Of a stretch of DNA of 39,706 bases, positions 17,864-25,990 are shown piece by piece. The stretch lies in the NCBI GenBank assembly GCA_009740415.1, contig WOYE01000003.1:1-39706 (forward strand), read 5' to 3'. Under the pieces are notes generated by a model. It was not told the DNA's origin. It saw nothing but the letters and a program-made list of their open reading frames with translations, and made no database searches. Made by a program: the position numbers and the translations under genes. The stretch is from Planococcaceae bacterium Storch 2/2-2 (GTDB lineage Bacteria; Bacillota; Bacilli; Bacillales_A; Planococcaceae). How positions within the stretch are numbered: the first letter of the stretch is position 1; every line of letters begins with the position of its first letter.

Positions 17864-18925
17864 ATGAGACGTTGGAATGGGTTATTAGAAGAATATAAAG
17901 AATGGTTACCGGTGAATGAAAATACACCGATGATTACGTTACAAGAAGGGAATACACCACTTATTCATTTAGAAAACTTATCGAAAGAGTGGGGCGTGAA
18001 CGTTTACGTTAAAACAGAAGGTGCGAACCCGACAGGCTCATTTAAAGACCGTGGTATGGTGATGGCGGTTGCTAAAGCGAAAGAAGAAGGAAAAACGGCA
18101 TTAATTTGTGCGTCGACAGGAAATACGTCTGCTTCAGCTGCTGCTTACGGTGCACGTGCAGGAATGCGTACAATCGTCGTCATTCCAGAAGGCAAAATTG
18201 CACTCGGTAAATTGGCGCAAGCGAAAATGTACGGTGCGGATATCGTAGAAATTGAAGGAAACTTCGATGAGGCACTCAATATGGTTCGTGAAGTAGGCGA
18301 AGGTAAAATTGCACTCGTTAACTCAGTGAACCCGTACCGTCTTGAAGGACAAAAAACGATCGCTTTTGAAACGATCGAACAACTCGGTGGAAAAACACCA
18401 GATTACTTCGCACTTCCAGTCGGAAACGCAGGGAACATTTCTGCAGCTTGGAAAGGATTCACAGAATACCAAGAGAAAAAAGGCGGAGACCGCCCAACAT
18501 TACTCGGTGTTCAAGCGGATGGAGCAGCACCGATCGTTTACGACCGCGTGTTCGAACAGCCTGAAACGGTTGCGACAGCGATTCGTATCGGAAACCCAGC
18601 GAGCTGGCATTTAGCGACAGCAGCTTTAGAAGAATCAAACGGTCACATTATGGCAGTGACGGATGAAGAAATTTTAGAAGCGTATAAATTGTTAACATCA
18701 CGTGACGGCGTCTTCGCAGAGCCAGCATCATGTGCAACGATCGCAGGAATTAAAAAGCGCATCGAAGCGGGAGAAATTGAAAAAGGTGCAACTGTTGTCG
18801 GTATTTTAACAGGAAACGGTTTGAAAGATCCTGAGACGGCGATCGAAGTGAACAAAGACGAAGAAATGCTATCAAAAGAGCAGTTCAACGACTTTTTGAA
18901 GCAATTACAAGAAGGACAAGAGTAA
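17864..18925 (+). CDS. thrC: Threonine synthase
   Basis: A PLP enzyme converting O-phosphohomoserine to threonine. The PLP lysine is Lys61 in '[11 protein letters not shown]', and the phosphate-binding loop '[12 protein letters not shown]' follows at about 185. The 353-residue length and the absence of a long N-terminal domain place it in the short Bacillus-type class. The start follows the hom stop by two bases, with AAGGGGAAA upstream. It is the middle gene of the hom-thrC-thrB operon. Confidence 0.97.
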   Translation: MRRWNGLLEEYKEWLPVNENTPMITLQEGNTPLIHLENLSKEWGVNVYVKTEGANPTGSFKDRGMVMAVAKAKEEGKTALICASTGNTSASAAAYGARAGMRTIVVIPEGKIALGKLAQAKMYGADIVEIEGNFDEALNMVREVGEGKIALVNSVNPYRLEGQKTIAFETIEQLGGKTPDYFALPVGNAGNISAAWKGFTEYQEKKGGDRPTLLGVQADGAAPIVYDRVFEQPETVATAIRIGNPASWHLATAALEESNGHIMAVTDEEILEAYKLLTSRDGVFAEPASCATIAGIKKRIEAGEIEKGATVVGILTGNGLKDPETAIEVNKDEEMLSKEQFNDFLKQLQEGQE

Positions 18926-18926
18926 G

Positions 18927-19817
18927 ATGACTCCGATGTTTACAGTCGTCGTTCCCGCGACGACTGCTAACCTCGGTCCAGGGTACGATACGATCGGTTT
19001 AGCGCTCGATCTCCAAATGGAAGTGAGCGTTTATGAAGCGACGACTTGGTCGATTCGTTACGAACAAGAAGAGTATCGTGCGCTTGACGGAGCGGAAGAA
19101 AACTTAATCATTCAGACGGCACTGAATGTGGCGAAAGCGAAAGAAGTACAGCTCCCCCCTTTAGCCTTGGTCGTTTCTTCTAACATTCCTCTCGGAAAAG
19201 GACTCGGAAGTAGCGCATCGGCGATTGCAGCCGGTATTGAAGTAGCGAATGAAGTCGCTTCTTTACATTTGTCGTTACAAGAGAAATTAGAGTGGGGAAG
19301 TCGGTTGGAAGGTCACGCGGACAATGTGAACGCGGCGATTGCAGGAGGACTTGTACTTTCGTATTATAAAGAAGATGAACTAGATGTCGTTCGCATGCCA
19401 GCTCCGACGGTTGGAGCGCTCGTCTTAGTACCTGACGCACAATTGGCAACGAGTGAATCGCGTGGTGTATTGCCGAATACGTTAGACCATGCGGAAGCGA
19501 CAGCAGGAAGTGCGGCGGGTACATTGTTCGTCGGTGCAATCGCTCAACAAAATTGGGAACTTGCGGGAAAGATGTTGGAGCGTGATACGTTCCATGAACC
19601 GTATCGAAAAGGAATGTTCCCACATTTTGATGACGTACGAGAGCTCGTTAAAGAGCATGGTGCTTACGGAATGACGATTAGTGGGGCAGGACCTTCATTA
19701 TTCGTTATCGCACCGGTCGATCGAACGGAATCGATTGCAGAAGCAGTTCGATCGACGTACGACATGTACCATCCGATCATTACGCATCCAAGCAATCAAG
19801 GTGCGATCATTCAATAA
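18927..19817 (+). CDS. thrB: Homoserine kinase
   Basis: A GHMP-family kinase that phosphorylates homoserine for threonine synthase. The ATP-binding motif 'PLGKGLGSSASA' is at 88-99, the N-terminal 'VPATTANLGPGYDTIGLAL' matches the family, and the C-terminal 'GMTISGAGPSLFVIA' is GHMP motif 3. The length is 296 residues. Its ATG begins one base after the thrC stop, so translation is coupled. It is the last gene of the operon, with a terminator 5 bp downstream. Confidence 0.97.
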   Translation: MTPMFTVVVPATTANLGPGYDTIGLALDLQMEVSVYEATTWSIRYEQEEYRALDGAEENLIIQTALNVAKAKEVQLPPLALVVSSNIPLGKGLGSSASAIAAGIEVANEVASLHLSLQEKLEWGSRLEGHADNVNAAIAGGLVLSYYKEDELDVVRMPAPTVGALVLVPDAQLATSESRGVLPNTLDHAEATAGSAAGTLFVGAIAQQNWELAGKMLERDTFHEPYRKGMFPHFDDVRELVKEHGAYGMTISGAGPSLFVIAPVDRTESIAEAVRSTYDMYHPIITHPSNQGAIIQ

Positions 19818-19821
19818 TGTG

Positions 19822-19856
19822 AAAAGCGATTTTGTCTTCAGGCAAAATCGCTTTTT
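19822..19856 (+). terminator. hom-thrC-thrB terminator
   Basis: A perfect 13-bp stem (19822-19834 with 19843-19855) with T5 at its end and an A4 run at its start. It is strong and possibly bidirectional. Confidence 0.9.
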
Positions 19857-20040
19857 CGTATTGGAAGAGTTCTTATCATTCTTTTGAATGGACAAGTAAG
19901 GTGTGAGGTAAATGTTCTTTGAGGCGTCCGCAAACTGAAATGAACCGTTCATATTAAAAGACGTATGCCCTCGCAGTTGATAAGGTGCGACGGTGAAGGT
20001 TGATCATGAAGTGAATTGAACATTTGTATGAAACATTTAG
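19857..20040. other. Intergenic stretch without recognised features
   Basis: This ~180-bp gap between the thrB terminator and the SRP RNA terminator contains no convincing gene, promoter or repeat. Open frames here are short and lack ribosome binding sites. Confidence 0.5.
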
Positions 20041-20075
20041 AAAAAAAGAAGCTTCTCCTAGAAGGAGAAACTTCT
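20041..20075 (-). terminator. SRP RNA terminator
   Basis: On the minus strand a 13-bp stem (20075-20063 with 20059-20047, one wobble pair) is followed by a U7 tract (20047-20041). It lies 14 bases downstream of the SRP RNA 3' end. Confidence 0.88.
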
Positions 20076-20088
20076 GAACGTTCTATGT

Positions 20089-20361
20089 ATACCGTGCACC
20101 TTAAGTCGACTACCGCACATAAACGTTACTCTTGTCGCTAGCTCGATTCAGGCGACCCCACGGCACATGAAAGAGTCCACTTAATGCTGCTTCCTTCCGG
20201 ACCTGACATGGTTCATGGGTTTTCATTGCGCAGGACCCAAATGTCAACACTGCGTGCAAGAGGCAGACTTTACAATACGAATAGCCTCTAAAAGGACTTC
20301 AGTCTTGCTAGAGCGGATTGCAAGTTACAGGGCACCGCTAATTCCCCACCTAGCACGGCAT
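20089..20361 (-). ncRNA. ffs: Signal recognition particle RNA (long, Bacillus scRNA type)
   Basis: The minus strand contains the invariant SRP domain IV core, 'ccatgtcaggtccggaag' followed by 'gaagcagca', and the Alu-domain start 'gtgctaggtgggga' with 'gcggtgccctgtaact'. The ends pair over 9 bp (ATGCCGTGC with GCACGGTAT), giving about 273 nt, the size of the long Bacillus SRP RNA. In Bacillus the gene lies just before dnaX on the same strand; here it is on the opposite strand, with a tRNA-Ser gene in between. Confidence 0.95.
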
Positions 20362-20366
20362 TTATA

Positions 20367-20395
20367 AGTATAAGATGTTTTTTCAAAAAATGCAA
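20367..20395 (-). promoter_or_regulatory. SRP RNA promoter
   Basis: On the minus strand, TTGCAT (20395-20390), a 17-bp spacer and TATACT (20372-20367) lie with the -10 six bases upstream of the inferred RNA 5' end at 20361. The geometry is exactly that of a strong housekeeping promoter. Confidence 0.85.
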
Positions 20396-20484
20396 CTGTA
20401 ACGTATAAACCTCTTTTGAAATGCGAAACAAGCGATCGATTGAAAAGAAATAAAAAAGAAATTTAAAAAAATGAAAAGAAAGTG

Positions 20485-20513
20485 TTGACGAATGAAAAAA
20501 TAGCTGATATATT
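20485..20513 (+). promoter_or_regulatory. tRNA-Ser promoter
   Basis: TTGACG (20485-20490), a 17-bp spacer and TATATT (20508-20513) lie 32 bases before the mature tRNA start. It is divergent from the SRP RNA promoter, about 90 bp away. Confidence 0.85.
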
Positions 20514-20545
20514 AGTATTTGTCCAAAGGGACGCCAGCACATCAC

Positions 20546-20638
20546 GGAGGAATACCCAAGCCTGGCTGAAGGGATCGGTCTTGAAAACCGACAGGGGTGT
20601 TACAGCCCGCGGGGGTTCGAATCCCTCTTCCTCCGCCA
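20546..20638 (+). tRNA. tRNA-Ser (anticodon UGA)
   Basis: A 93-nt class-II tRNA with encoded CCA. The acceptor stem is GGAGGAA/TTCCTCC with discriminator G. The anticodon loop CTTGAAA (20580-20586) closes a TCGGT/ACCGA stem and gives anticodon TGA (20582-20584). A long variable arm follows, and the T-loop 'gttcgaatc' is present. All features match serine identity. Confidence 0.97.
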
Positions 20639-20650
20639 TATTTTTTATTC

Positions 20651-20678
20651 AAGTGTCGAATCGATCGACGCTTTTTTT
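20651..20678 (+). terminator. tRNA-Ser terminator
   Basis: A 9-bp stem (20651-20659 with 20665-20673, one wobble pair) is followed by a T7 run. Confidence 0.85.
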
Positions 20679-20767
20679 ATTGTCTTTTTTAGTGGAATGA
20701 AGACATTTCGTTTATAAATGAATGAAAAAACAAAACATAGAGAGTACTCGTTGAAAAATGAAGGCGT

Positions 20768-20809
20768 CAGAAAAGGTGTATGAGTTGAAAAACTCATACA
20801 CCTTTTCTG
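20768..20809. other. Perfect 19-bp hairpin with GAAA tetraloop upstream of dnaX
   Basis: Bases 20768-20786 pair without a mismatch with 20791-20809 around a GAAA loop. The outer stem contains A4/T4, as in bidirectional terminators, but no unpaired T-tract follows and no gene ends nearby on either strand (the tRNA already has its own terminator). The remainder of 20679-20897 holds only the dnaX Shine-Dalgarno (20881-20890) and an uncertain -10 (TAGTAT, 20856-20861). Confidence 0.6.
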
Positions 20810-20897
20810 TTGAAAGTCCTTTTTCTCTTTATTTCGTATGACGCGTTTTTCATGGTAGTATAGAGGAAGATAACTTTTTAAGGAAGGGGGCGTCGTC

Positions 20898-22655
20898 GTG
20901 CAACACCAATCATTGTATCGTGCGTATCGACCTCAAACATTCGGTGAAATGTCGGGGCAGAAGTATGTAAAACAGACGTTACAAAATGCGTTAGCGCATG
21001 ATCGGACGACGCACGCATATTTATTTTCAGGACCGCGAGGCACTGGGAAAACGAGTGCGGCGAAAATATTTGCAAAAGCGTTGAACTGTGAACGTGGACC
21101 TGCTGCTGAACCGTGTAACGAATGTGATACATGTGTAAGCATTACCGAAGGCTCGCACACCGATGTGATTGAATTTGACGCCGCATCGAATTCACGTGTG
21201 GAAGAAATTCGTGACATTATCGAAAAAGTACGATTTGCTCCAGCGAGTTCGAAATATAAAGTGTACATCATCGATGAAGTGCACATGTTATCGAACTCTG
21301 CCTTTAATGCTCTGTTAAAAACATTAGAGGAACCACCGAGTCACGTCGTCTTCATTTTAGCGACGACGGAACAACATAAATTACCGCTTACGATCATTTC
21401 GCGTTGTCAGCGGTTCGAATTTAAACCGCTTGCGCGGGAAGAACTCGTCGATCGAATGCGCGTCGTTCTAGAGGCGATCGGTGGAGAGGCGGAAGAACGT
21501 GCCCTCACGATCATCGCTCAAGCTGCTTCAGGCGGCATGCGCGATGCGTTGAGTATGCTTGATCAAGCCGTTGCCTTTAGCGCATCAACGATTACTGAAG
21601 AGGATGCACTTCTCGTCACGGGCATTATCGGGGAAACGATGTTTTATACGCTCGCTGAAGCGATCATCGACCAAGACGCAGGAGCTGCGCTTCAAACGAT
21701 TGAACGTTTAATTAGTGAAGGAAAAGATGAGCTCCGTCTCGTAGAAGATAGCATTACCTTTTTCCGTGACTTGTTGCTATTGAAAACGGCACCGCAAGCG
21801 GAGCAATTGTTAGAGCTTATTACAGATGTCTCACTGTTCGAACCATTGCTTGAAAAAGTGACAGTCGATCGTCTCTATACGTATATTGAAGTATTGGCAG
21901 AAGCACAACAAAATATGCGTTTTTCAAGCCATGCACGTGTTTACATTGAATCGGCCATCTTGAAGATGATTCATACGGATCGAGCACCGGTAACAGAACC
22001 GATGCAACAGTTGCCTGATAACATCGCTCAAAAGATCGTTCATTTGCAGGAGACCGTGCAACAGCTGGAACGTCAGTTGTCATCGGAAGGTCGACCGGAA
22101 GTACAAGAAAAGCAACCGAAACGTCCGGTAAGCCGTCCAAATCAAAAGGAAGTCAAAGTACCAAGGGCAAAAATTGAACAAGTACTCGAGCATGCGACAC
22201 GTCCGCAATTAGAAACATTAAAGCAACAGTGGGCAGCGATCATGGGACGACTCACGACCTCGCATGCGGCACTTTTAGGAGAAACTGAACCTGTTGCTGC
22301 CTCTAATGAAGGTTTTGTGTTAAAATTCAAATATGATATACACTGTTCGATGGCGATGGATAGAAAAGAGCTCAATGTGGAACTTTCGAGCGTATTGAAT
22401 GAGCTCATGGGGAAAACGTACGAAGCGGTATTCGTGCCAAGTGACGCATGGTTTACGATTCGTACAGAGTTCATCCGTCAAAATAAATTGACGAAACGAC
22501 GTCCCGAAGAGCAACCGAAACTGATAGCAGAAGCTGAACGTGAACCGGTTGTTGAAGAAGTTCCTGCTTTTTCAACAGAGGTTCAAGAATCAGCCGCTCA
22601 CATTGAACAAGCTCGACAACTGTTCGGAGATCTCGTAACAGTAAAAGATGATTAG
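20898..22655 (+). CDS. dnaX: DNA polymerase III subunit tau (clamp loader ATPase)
   Basis: The AAA+ motor that loads the sliding clamp and tethers polymerase at the replication fork. Walker A is 'GPRGTGKT' (45-52). The zinc-binding cysteines are Cys64, Cys73, Cys76 and Cys79. 'EFDAASNSRVEEIRDI', Walker B/sensor 'VYIIDEVHMLSNSAFNALLKTLEEPP' and 'ISRCQRFEFK' all match. Domain III and a C-terminal tau extension complete 585 residues, a little longer than in Bacillus subtilis. The start is GTG with AGGAAGGGGG seven nt upstream. I see no A6G-type slippery heptamer, so no gamma product is predicted. The dnaX stop overlaps the ybaB Shine-Dalgarno in the dnaX-ybaB-recR operon. Confidence 0.97.
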   Translation: MQHQSLYRAYRPQTFGEMSGQKYVKQTLQNALAHDRTTHAYLFSGPRGTGKTSAAKIFAKALNCERGPAAEPCNECDTCVSITEGSHTDVIEFDAASNSRVEEIRDIIEKVRFAPASSKYKVYIIDEVHMLSNSAFNALLKTLEEPPSHVVFILATTEQHKLPLTIISRCQRFEFKPLAREELVDRMRVVLEAIGGEAEERALTIIAQAASGGMRDALSMLDQAVAFSASTITEEDALLVTGIIGETMFYTLAEAIIDQDAGAALQTIERLISEGKDELRLVEDSITFFRDLLLLKTAPQAEQLLELITDVSLFEPLLEKVTVDRLYTYIEVLAEAQQNMRFSSHARVYIESAILKMIHTDRAPVTEPMQQLPDNIAQKIVHLQETVQQLERQLSSEGRPEVQEKQPKRPVSRPNQKEVKVPRAKIEQVLEHATRPQLETLKQQWAAIMGRLTTSHAALLGETEPVAASNEGFVLKFKYDIHCSMAMDRKELNVELSSVLNELMGKTYEAVFVPSDAWFTIRTEFIRQNKLTKRRPEEQPKLIAEAEREPVVEEVPAFSTEVQESAAHIEQARQLFGDLVTVKDD

Positions 22656-22667
22656 GAGGAATTGACA

Positions 22668-22991
22668 ATGCGTGGTATGGGAAATATGCAAGGTATGATG
22701 AAACAAATGCAAAAAATGCAAAAAAATATGGCGAAAGCTCAAGAAGAGCTCGGTGAAAAAGAAATTATCGGTGAAGCGAGCGGTGGAGCTGTGAAAGTTA
22801 CTGTGACAGGCCATAAAAAGGTCGTCGATGTTTTCATCGATCCAGAAATTATTGACGAGCCGGAAGATGTAGAAATTTTACAAGACTTGATCATCATTGC
22901 GACGAACGAAGCGCTTGAAAAAGCAGAAGAGTTAACACAATCGACAATGGGTCAATTTACGAAAGGTCTCAACTTACCAGGTATGTTCTAA
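22668..22991 (+). CDS. YbaB/EbfC-family nucleoid-associated protein
   Basis: A small dimeric DNA-binding protein of the YbaB/EbfC family. The N-terminus is Met/Gln/Lys-rich ('[20 protein letters not shown]', about 4-23), followed by '[20 protein letters not shown]'. The length of 107 residues is normal. ATG 22668 has AGGAGG eight nt upstream, overlapping the dnaX stop; an earlier TTG at 22662 is too close to that site. Its place between dnaX and recR is conserved across bacteria. Confidence 0.95.
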   Translation: MRGMGNMQGMMKQMQKMQKNMAKAQEELGEKEIIGEASGGAVKVTVTGHKKVVDVFIDPEIIDEPEDVEILQDLIIIATNEALEKAEELTQSTMGQFTKGLNLPGMF

Positions 22992-23004
22992 GAGGAGGCG
23001 CATC

Positions 23005-23601
23005 ATGCATTATCCAGAACCGATATCGAAGCTAATCGATAGCTTCATGAAGTTGCCAACGATCGGACCGAAAACAGCGAGTCGTCTCGCTTTTTTCGTT
23101 TTAAAAATGGAAGAAGATACGGTCCTCGACTTTGCGAAAGCGCTCGTTGACGCGAAACGAAACATTCATTTTTGTTCGGTTTGTGGGCACATTACCGATA
23201 CGGATCCGTGTTACATTTGCGAGGATGATCGGCGTGATCGAACGACGATTTGTGTCGTCCAAGATCCGAAAGATGTCATCGCCATGGAAAAGATGCGCGA
23301 TTACAACGGATTGTATCACGTATTAAATGGTGCTATTTCACCGATGGAAGGGGTAGGACCGGAAGATATTAACGTTCCGAGCTTACTGACACGTCTGCAA
23401 GATGAAACGATCGAAGAACTCATTTTAGCGACGAACCCAACGGTTGAAGGAGAAGCAACAGCGATGTACATTTCGCGTCTCGTAAAGCCATCCGGCATTA
23501 CGACGACACGTATTGCGCACGGCCTTCCGGTTGGAGCGGACCTTGAGTACGCAGATGAAGTGACGTTATCTCGTGCGCTAGAAGGACGACGACAACTATA
23601 G
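23005..23601 (+). CDS. recR: Recombination mediator RecR
   Basis: Works with RecO (and RecF) to load RecA onto SSB-coated single-stranded DNA. The helix-hairpin-helix ('[17 protein letters not shown]') is followed by a four-cysteine zinc finger (Cys57, Cys60, Cys69, Cys72) and a Toprim domain ('[16 protein letters not shown]' through '[17 protein letters not shown]'). The C-terminal '[20 protein letters not shown]' is diagnostic. The 198-residue length is standard. It is last in the dnaX operon, 13 nt after ybaB. No bofA or yaaL-like gene follows. Confidence 0.97.
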   Translation: MHYPEPISKLIDSFMKLPTIGPKTASRLAFFVLKMEEDTVLDFAKALVDAKRNIHFCSVCGHITDTDPCYICEDDRRDRTTICVVQDPKDVIAMEKMRDYNGLYHVLNGAISPMEGVGPEDINVPSLLTRLQDETIEELILATNPTVEGEATAMYISRLVKPSGITTTRIAHGLPVGADLEYADEVTLSRALEGRRQL

Positions 23602-23640
23602 TTAAGGAAGCAAACGGTTGGCATTTTCGTTGAGCCGACC

Positions 23641-23720
23641 GACGCATTCACTATTTTCGAAATGAACGATACGAGGCGTATGGATTAGAAGGGAACCCCT
23701 TTTAGTTCATGCGTCTTTTT
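23641..23720 (+). terminator. Multibranched terminator after recR
   Basis: A 7-bp outer stem GACGCAT/ATGCGTC (23641-23647 with 23709-23715) is followed by T5. It encloses three hairpins: ATTT/AAAT (23653-23663), ATACG/CGTAT (23669-23681) and an 8-bp stem at 23686-23704. The simplest reading is the recR operon terminator. The rest of the 23602-23870 gap contains the inverted repeat CGGTTGGC/GCCGACCG (23615-23641) and the promoter described next. Confidence 0.55.
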
Positions 23721-23806
23721 ACGTTGTTTTCGGGAAGAGAAGTAGACTTGTTCAACTTATGTTACGTTGTGTGCCGCACTATTTTTATGGAGCAAGCGAA
23801 GGGAAA

Positions 23807-23839
23807 GTTAAAGTACTGTTCATCTTCAAGAGGTACAAT
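23807..23839 (+). promoter_or_regulatory. Response-regulator promoter with 11-bp direct repeat
   Basis: Two head-to-tail 11-mers, GTTAAAGTACT (23807-23817) and GTTCATCTTCA (23818-23828), are followed after 5 bp by TACAAT (23834-23839), a likely -10. There is no good -35, and the repeat occupies its place, as at activator-dependent PhoB/OmpR-class promoters. The same element stands before the membrane protein gene at 25925-25957 (18 of 22 bases identical, same spacing). Confidence 0.65.
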
Positions 23840-23870
23840 GAAAGAAATGAAAAATAGAGGAGTGAGGAAA

Positions 23871-24542
23871 ATGGCGATTTTAGTAGTAGATGATGACCGT
23901 CATATCGTCGATCTCGTTGCGATCCATTTAGAAGGAGCGGGCTATGATGTGTTACGAGCATATGACGGGGAAGAAGCGCTTCAAATCGTAGAAGAAACGA
24001 TTCCCGACTTGGCGATCGTCGATGTGATGATGCCGAAATTAGACGGCTATCAATTAACGGAGGAACTCCGTGCGTACGATTCCATTCCGATTTTAATGTT
24101 GACCGCTAAAGGTGAGCTAGAAGATAAAGAGCGTGGTTTTGCAGCGGGAACCGACGACTATGTCGTGAAGCCGTTCGAGCCGAAAGAGCTTCTTTTCCGA
24201 GTACGTGCTATTTTGAGACGGTACGATAAAGCGACGGATGAGGCGATTGTGGCTGGTCCACTCGTCATCGACCGGAAAAGTTATGAAGTGAAGTTAGAAG
24301 AGACGACCTTTTTATTACCATTGAAAGAGTTTGAGTTACTTTCACTGCTCGCTTCGCGTCCCGGTCACGTCTATGAACGAGAGTTATTGCTCGAACGTGT
24401 GTGGGGGTACGATTATGAAGGAGATGAACAGACGTTGAACGTCCATATTAAACGGTTGCGCGATAAGTTAGAGCCGTTTCGTTCTTCCGTATGGATTCGA
24501 ACGGTCCGCGGCGTCGGATATACGTTTGAGGTGTACGAATGA
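23871..24542 (+). CDS. OmpR/PhoB-family response regulator
   Basis: A 223-residue DNA-binding response regulator. In the receiver domain, the acidic pocket is Asp7-Asp9, phospho-acceptor Asp51 lies in 'LAIVDVMMPKLDG', Thr78 in 'MLTAKGE' and Lys100 in 'DDYVVKPFEP'. The winged-helix output domain ends with 'VHIKRLRDKLEPF' and 'IRTVRGVGYTFEV'. The frame is open upstream to 23709, but ATG 23871 gives the family start and has AGAGGAG/GAGG upstream. It overlaps the kinase gene by 4 bp (ATGA). The repeat in its own promoter suggests autoregulation. Confidence 0.95.
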   Translation: MAILVVDDDRHIVDLVAIHLEGAGYDVLRAYDGEEALQIVEETIPDLAIVDVMMPKLDGYQLTEELRAYDSIPILMLTAKGELEDKERGFAAGTDDYVVKPFEPKELLFRVRAILRRYDKATDEAIVAGPLVIDRKSYEVKLEETTFLLPLKEFELLSLLASRPGHVYERELLLERVWGYDYEGDEQTLNVHIKRLRDKLEPFRSSVWIRTVRGVGYTFEVYE

Positions 24543-25918
24543 AATCATTGTATGGCAAGTTTTTAACGTCGACTGCTGTCATTATGGTTGTCAGTGCGCT
24601 CGTCGCTTTTTTAGCAGTGAATACGTTTTATCACCAAAATTTGAAAAGCGAAAATGCTGAAAAAAATATGCAAATCGTGCGTGAAATCGCCACTTATATT
24701 TCAGAGAGAGAACCGGATGATTTAGCGAGATTTTTAAAAATGGAAGCATCGGTCGGTTATAAGATGGTACTCGTTTCATCCGACCGACAAATTGACAAGT
24801 TCGGTGTTTCGTTTCGGGAGGACAATTTGTCCGATGAAGCGATCGAACGAGTATTGAGTGGGAAATCTTACAATGGGATGTACGAATTTCCGACGGAGAC
24901 GTTCGTAACGGGATTTTTCTCAGACGAGTCAGCGAATACAGTCGGCGTTCCATTTGAATACCGCGGTGAGCGATACGGCCTCTTTTTACGCCCTGACATT
25001 AAGTTACTCTTTACTGAAGTCCATTACTTACTCGGTGGGATGGTTGCTGTTATGGCACTCATTAGCTTGCTTGCGATGTTGATTTTAGCGAAAAAGTTAA
25101 TCGACCCGATTACTCAATTGACGGCAGCGACGAAACGGGTCGGAAAAGAAATGATCCCAGTCGACTTTCACATTTATCGACAAGATGAAATCGGTCAACT
25201 CGCTCAAAGCTTTCAGCAAATGATTGAACGGTTAGAAGAAAATGAAAAAATGCGTAAACAATTTATTAGTGACGTGTCCCACGACTTTCAATCCCCACTT
25301 TTAAACATTCAAGGGTATGCGGCACTTTTGAAAAGAGAGTCGTTAACCGCTGAGGAGCGGACGAAGTATACGACGATCATCGAGTCAGAAACGGAGCGGC
25401 TATCGAAGTTGACGAAGCAATTGCTCATTTTGACGTCGCTTGATCGGTTACAACAACCGTTGGAAGAACGAACGTACGCATTGGATGAACAAATTCGTGA
25501 AGTCGTCCGTACGTATCAGTGGAAAGTGATGGAACAGGACCTTGCGTTACGTTTACAGTTAGAGCCCGTCCAGTGGACAGGAGACCCTTCTTTCATGGAG
25601 AAAGTGTGGGATAACTTGTTGTCGAACGCGTTGAAGTATACGAAAGAAGGATCCATTGCGGTTACATTGGAAGAGACGGAACAATTCGTCGTTGTTACAG
25701 TAAGTGATACAGGGATTGGCATTGAAGAAGAACATAAAGAACGTTTATTCGAACGGTTTTATCGAGCCGATGAGTCGCGTACGCCAGATGTAGAAGGGAC
25801 TGGGCTCGGTTTGGCGATCGTTGATCAAGTCGTCCGTTTACACGGTGGAACTGTCGTCGTAAACAGTGTCGTTGATCGTGGAACGAGCATCGTTGTGAAT
25901 TTGCCGAAAAAAATGTAA
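24539..25918 (+). CDS. Sensor histidine kinase
   Basis: A 459-residue membrane kinase. TM1 (about 8-30), an extracytoplasmic sensor of about 130 residues, TM2 (about 163-184), HAMP (about 185-235), a HisKA dimerisation domain with phospho-acceptor His248 in 'SDVSHDFQSPLLNIQGYA', and a HATPase domain with N-box ('EKVWDNLLSNALKYT'), G1 ('VSDTGIGIEEE') and G2 ('EGTGLGLAIV'). The partner is the overlapping response regulator. The stimulus is unknown; cell-envelope stress is an inference from the exporter downstream. Confidence 0.95.
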   Translation: MKSLYGKFLTSTAVIMVVSALVAFLAVNTFYHQNLKSENAEKNMQIVREIATYISEREPDDLARFLKMEASVGYKMVLVSSDRQIDKFGVSFREDNLSDEAIERVLSGKSYNGMYEFPTETFVTGFFSDESANTVGVPFEYRGERYGLFLRPDIKLLFTEVHYLLGGMVAVMALISLLAMLILAKKLIDPITQLTAATKRVGKEMIPVDFHIYRQDEIGQLAQSFQQMIERLEENEKMRKQFISDVSHDFQSPLLNIQGYAALLKRESLTAEERTKYTTIIESETERLSKLTKQLLILTSLDRLQQPLEERTYALDEQIREVVRTYQWKVMEQDLALRLQLEPVQWTGDPSFMEKVWDNLLSNALKYTKEGSIAVTLEETEQFVVVTVSDTGIGIEEEHKERLFERFYRADESRTPDVEGTGLGLAIVDQVVRLHGGTVVVNSVVDRGTSIVVNLPKKM

Positions 25919-25924
25919 CGAGTT

Positions 25925-25957
25925 GTTAATGTTCCGTTCATTTTCACCTTTTAGTAT
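25925..25957 (+). promoter_or_regulatory. Promoter of the membrane protein-MMPL operon with 11-bp direct repeat
   Basis: GTTAATGTTCC (25925-25935) and GTTCATTTTCA (25936-25946) are contiguous 11-mers matching each other at 8 of 11 positions. Five bases later comes TAGTAT (25952-25957). Repeat and spacing duplicate the element before the response-regulator gene. The predicted leader is about 27 nt, with GAGGAGG at 25977-25983. Confidence 0.65.
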
Positions 25958-25990
25958 GAAAGTACACTCAAAGAAAGAGGAGGAAATGAT

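Noticed and set aside
18342-18614. 90-residue frame inside thrC
   Set aside because: Off-frame shadow of threonine synthase without a ribosome binding site.
21900-22400. Programmed frameshift in dnaX giving a gamma subunit
   Set aside because: I saw no A6G-type slippery heptamer in the second half of the gene; Bacillus-type dnaX makes only tau.
23641-23715. Degenerate tRNA gene
   Set aside because: The size and three-hairpin layout fit, but D-loop, T-loop and anticodon-loop consensus bases are missing; a multibranched terminator is simpler.
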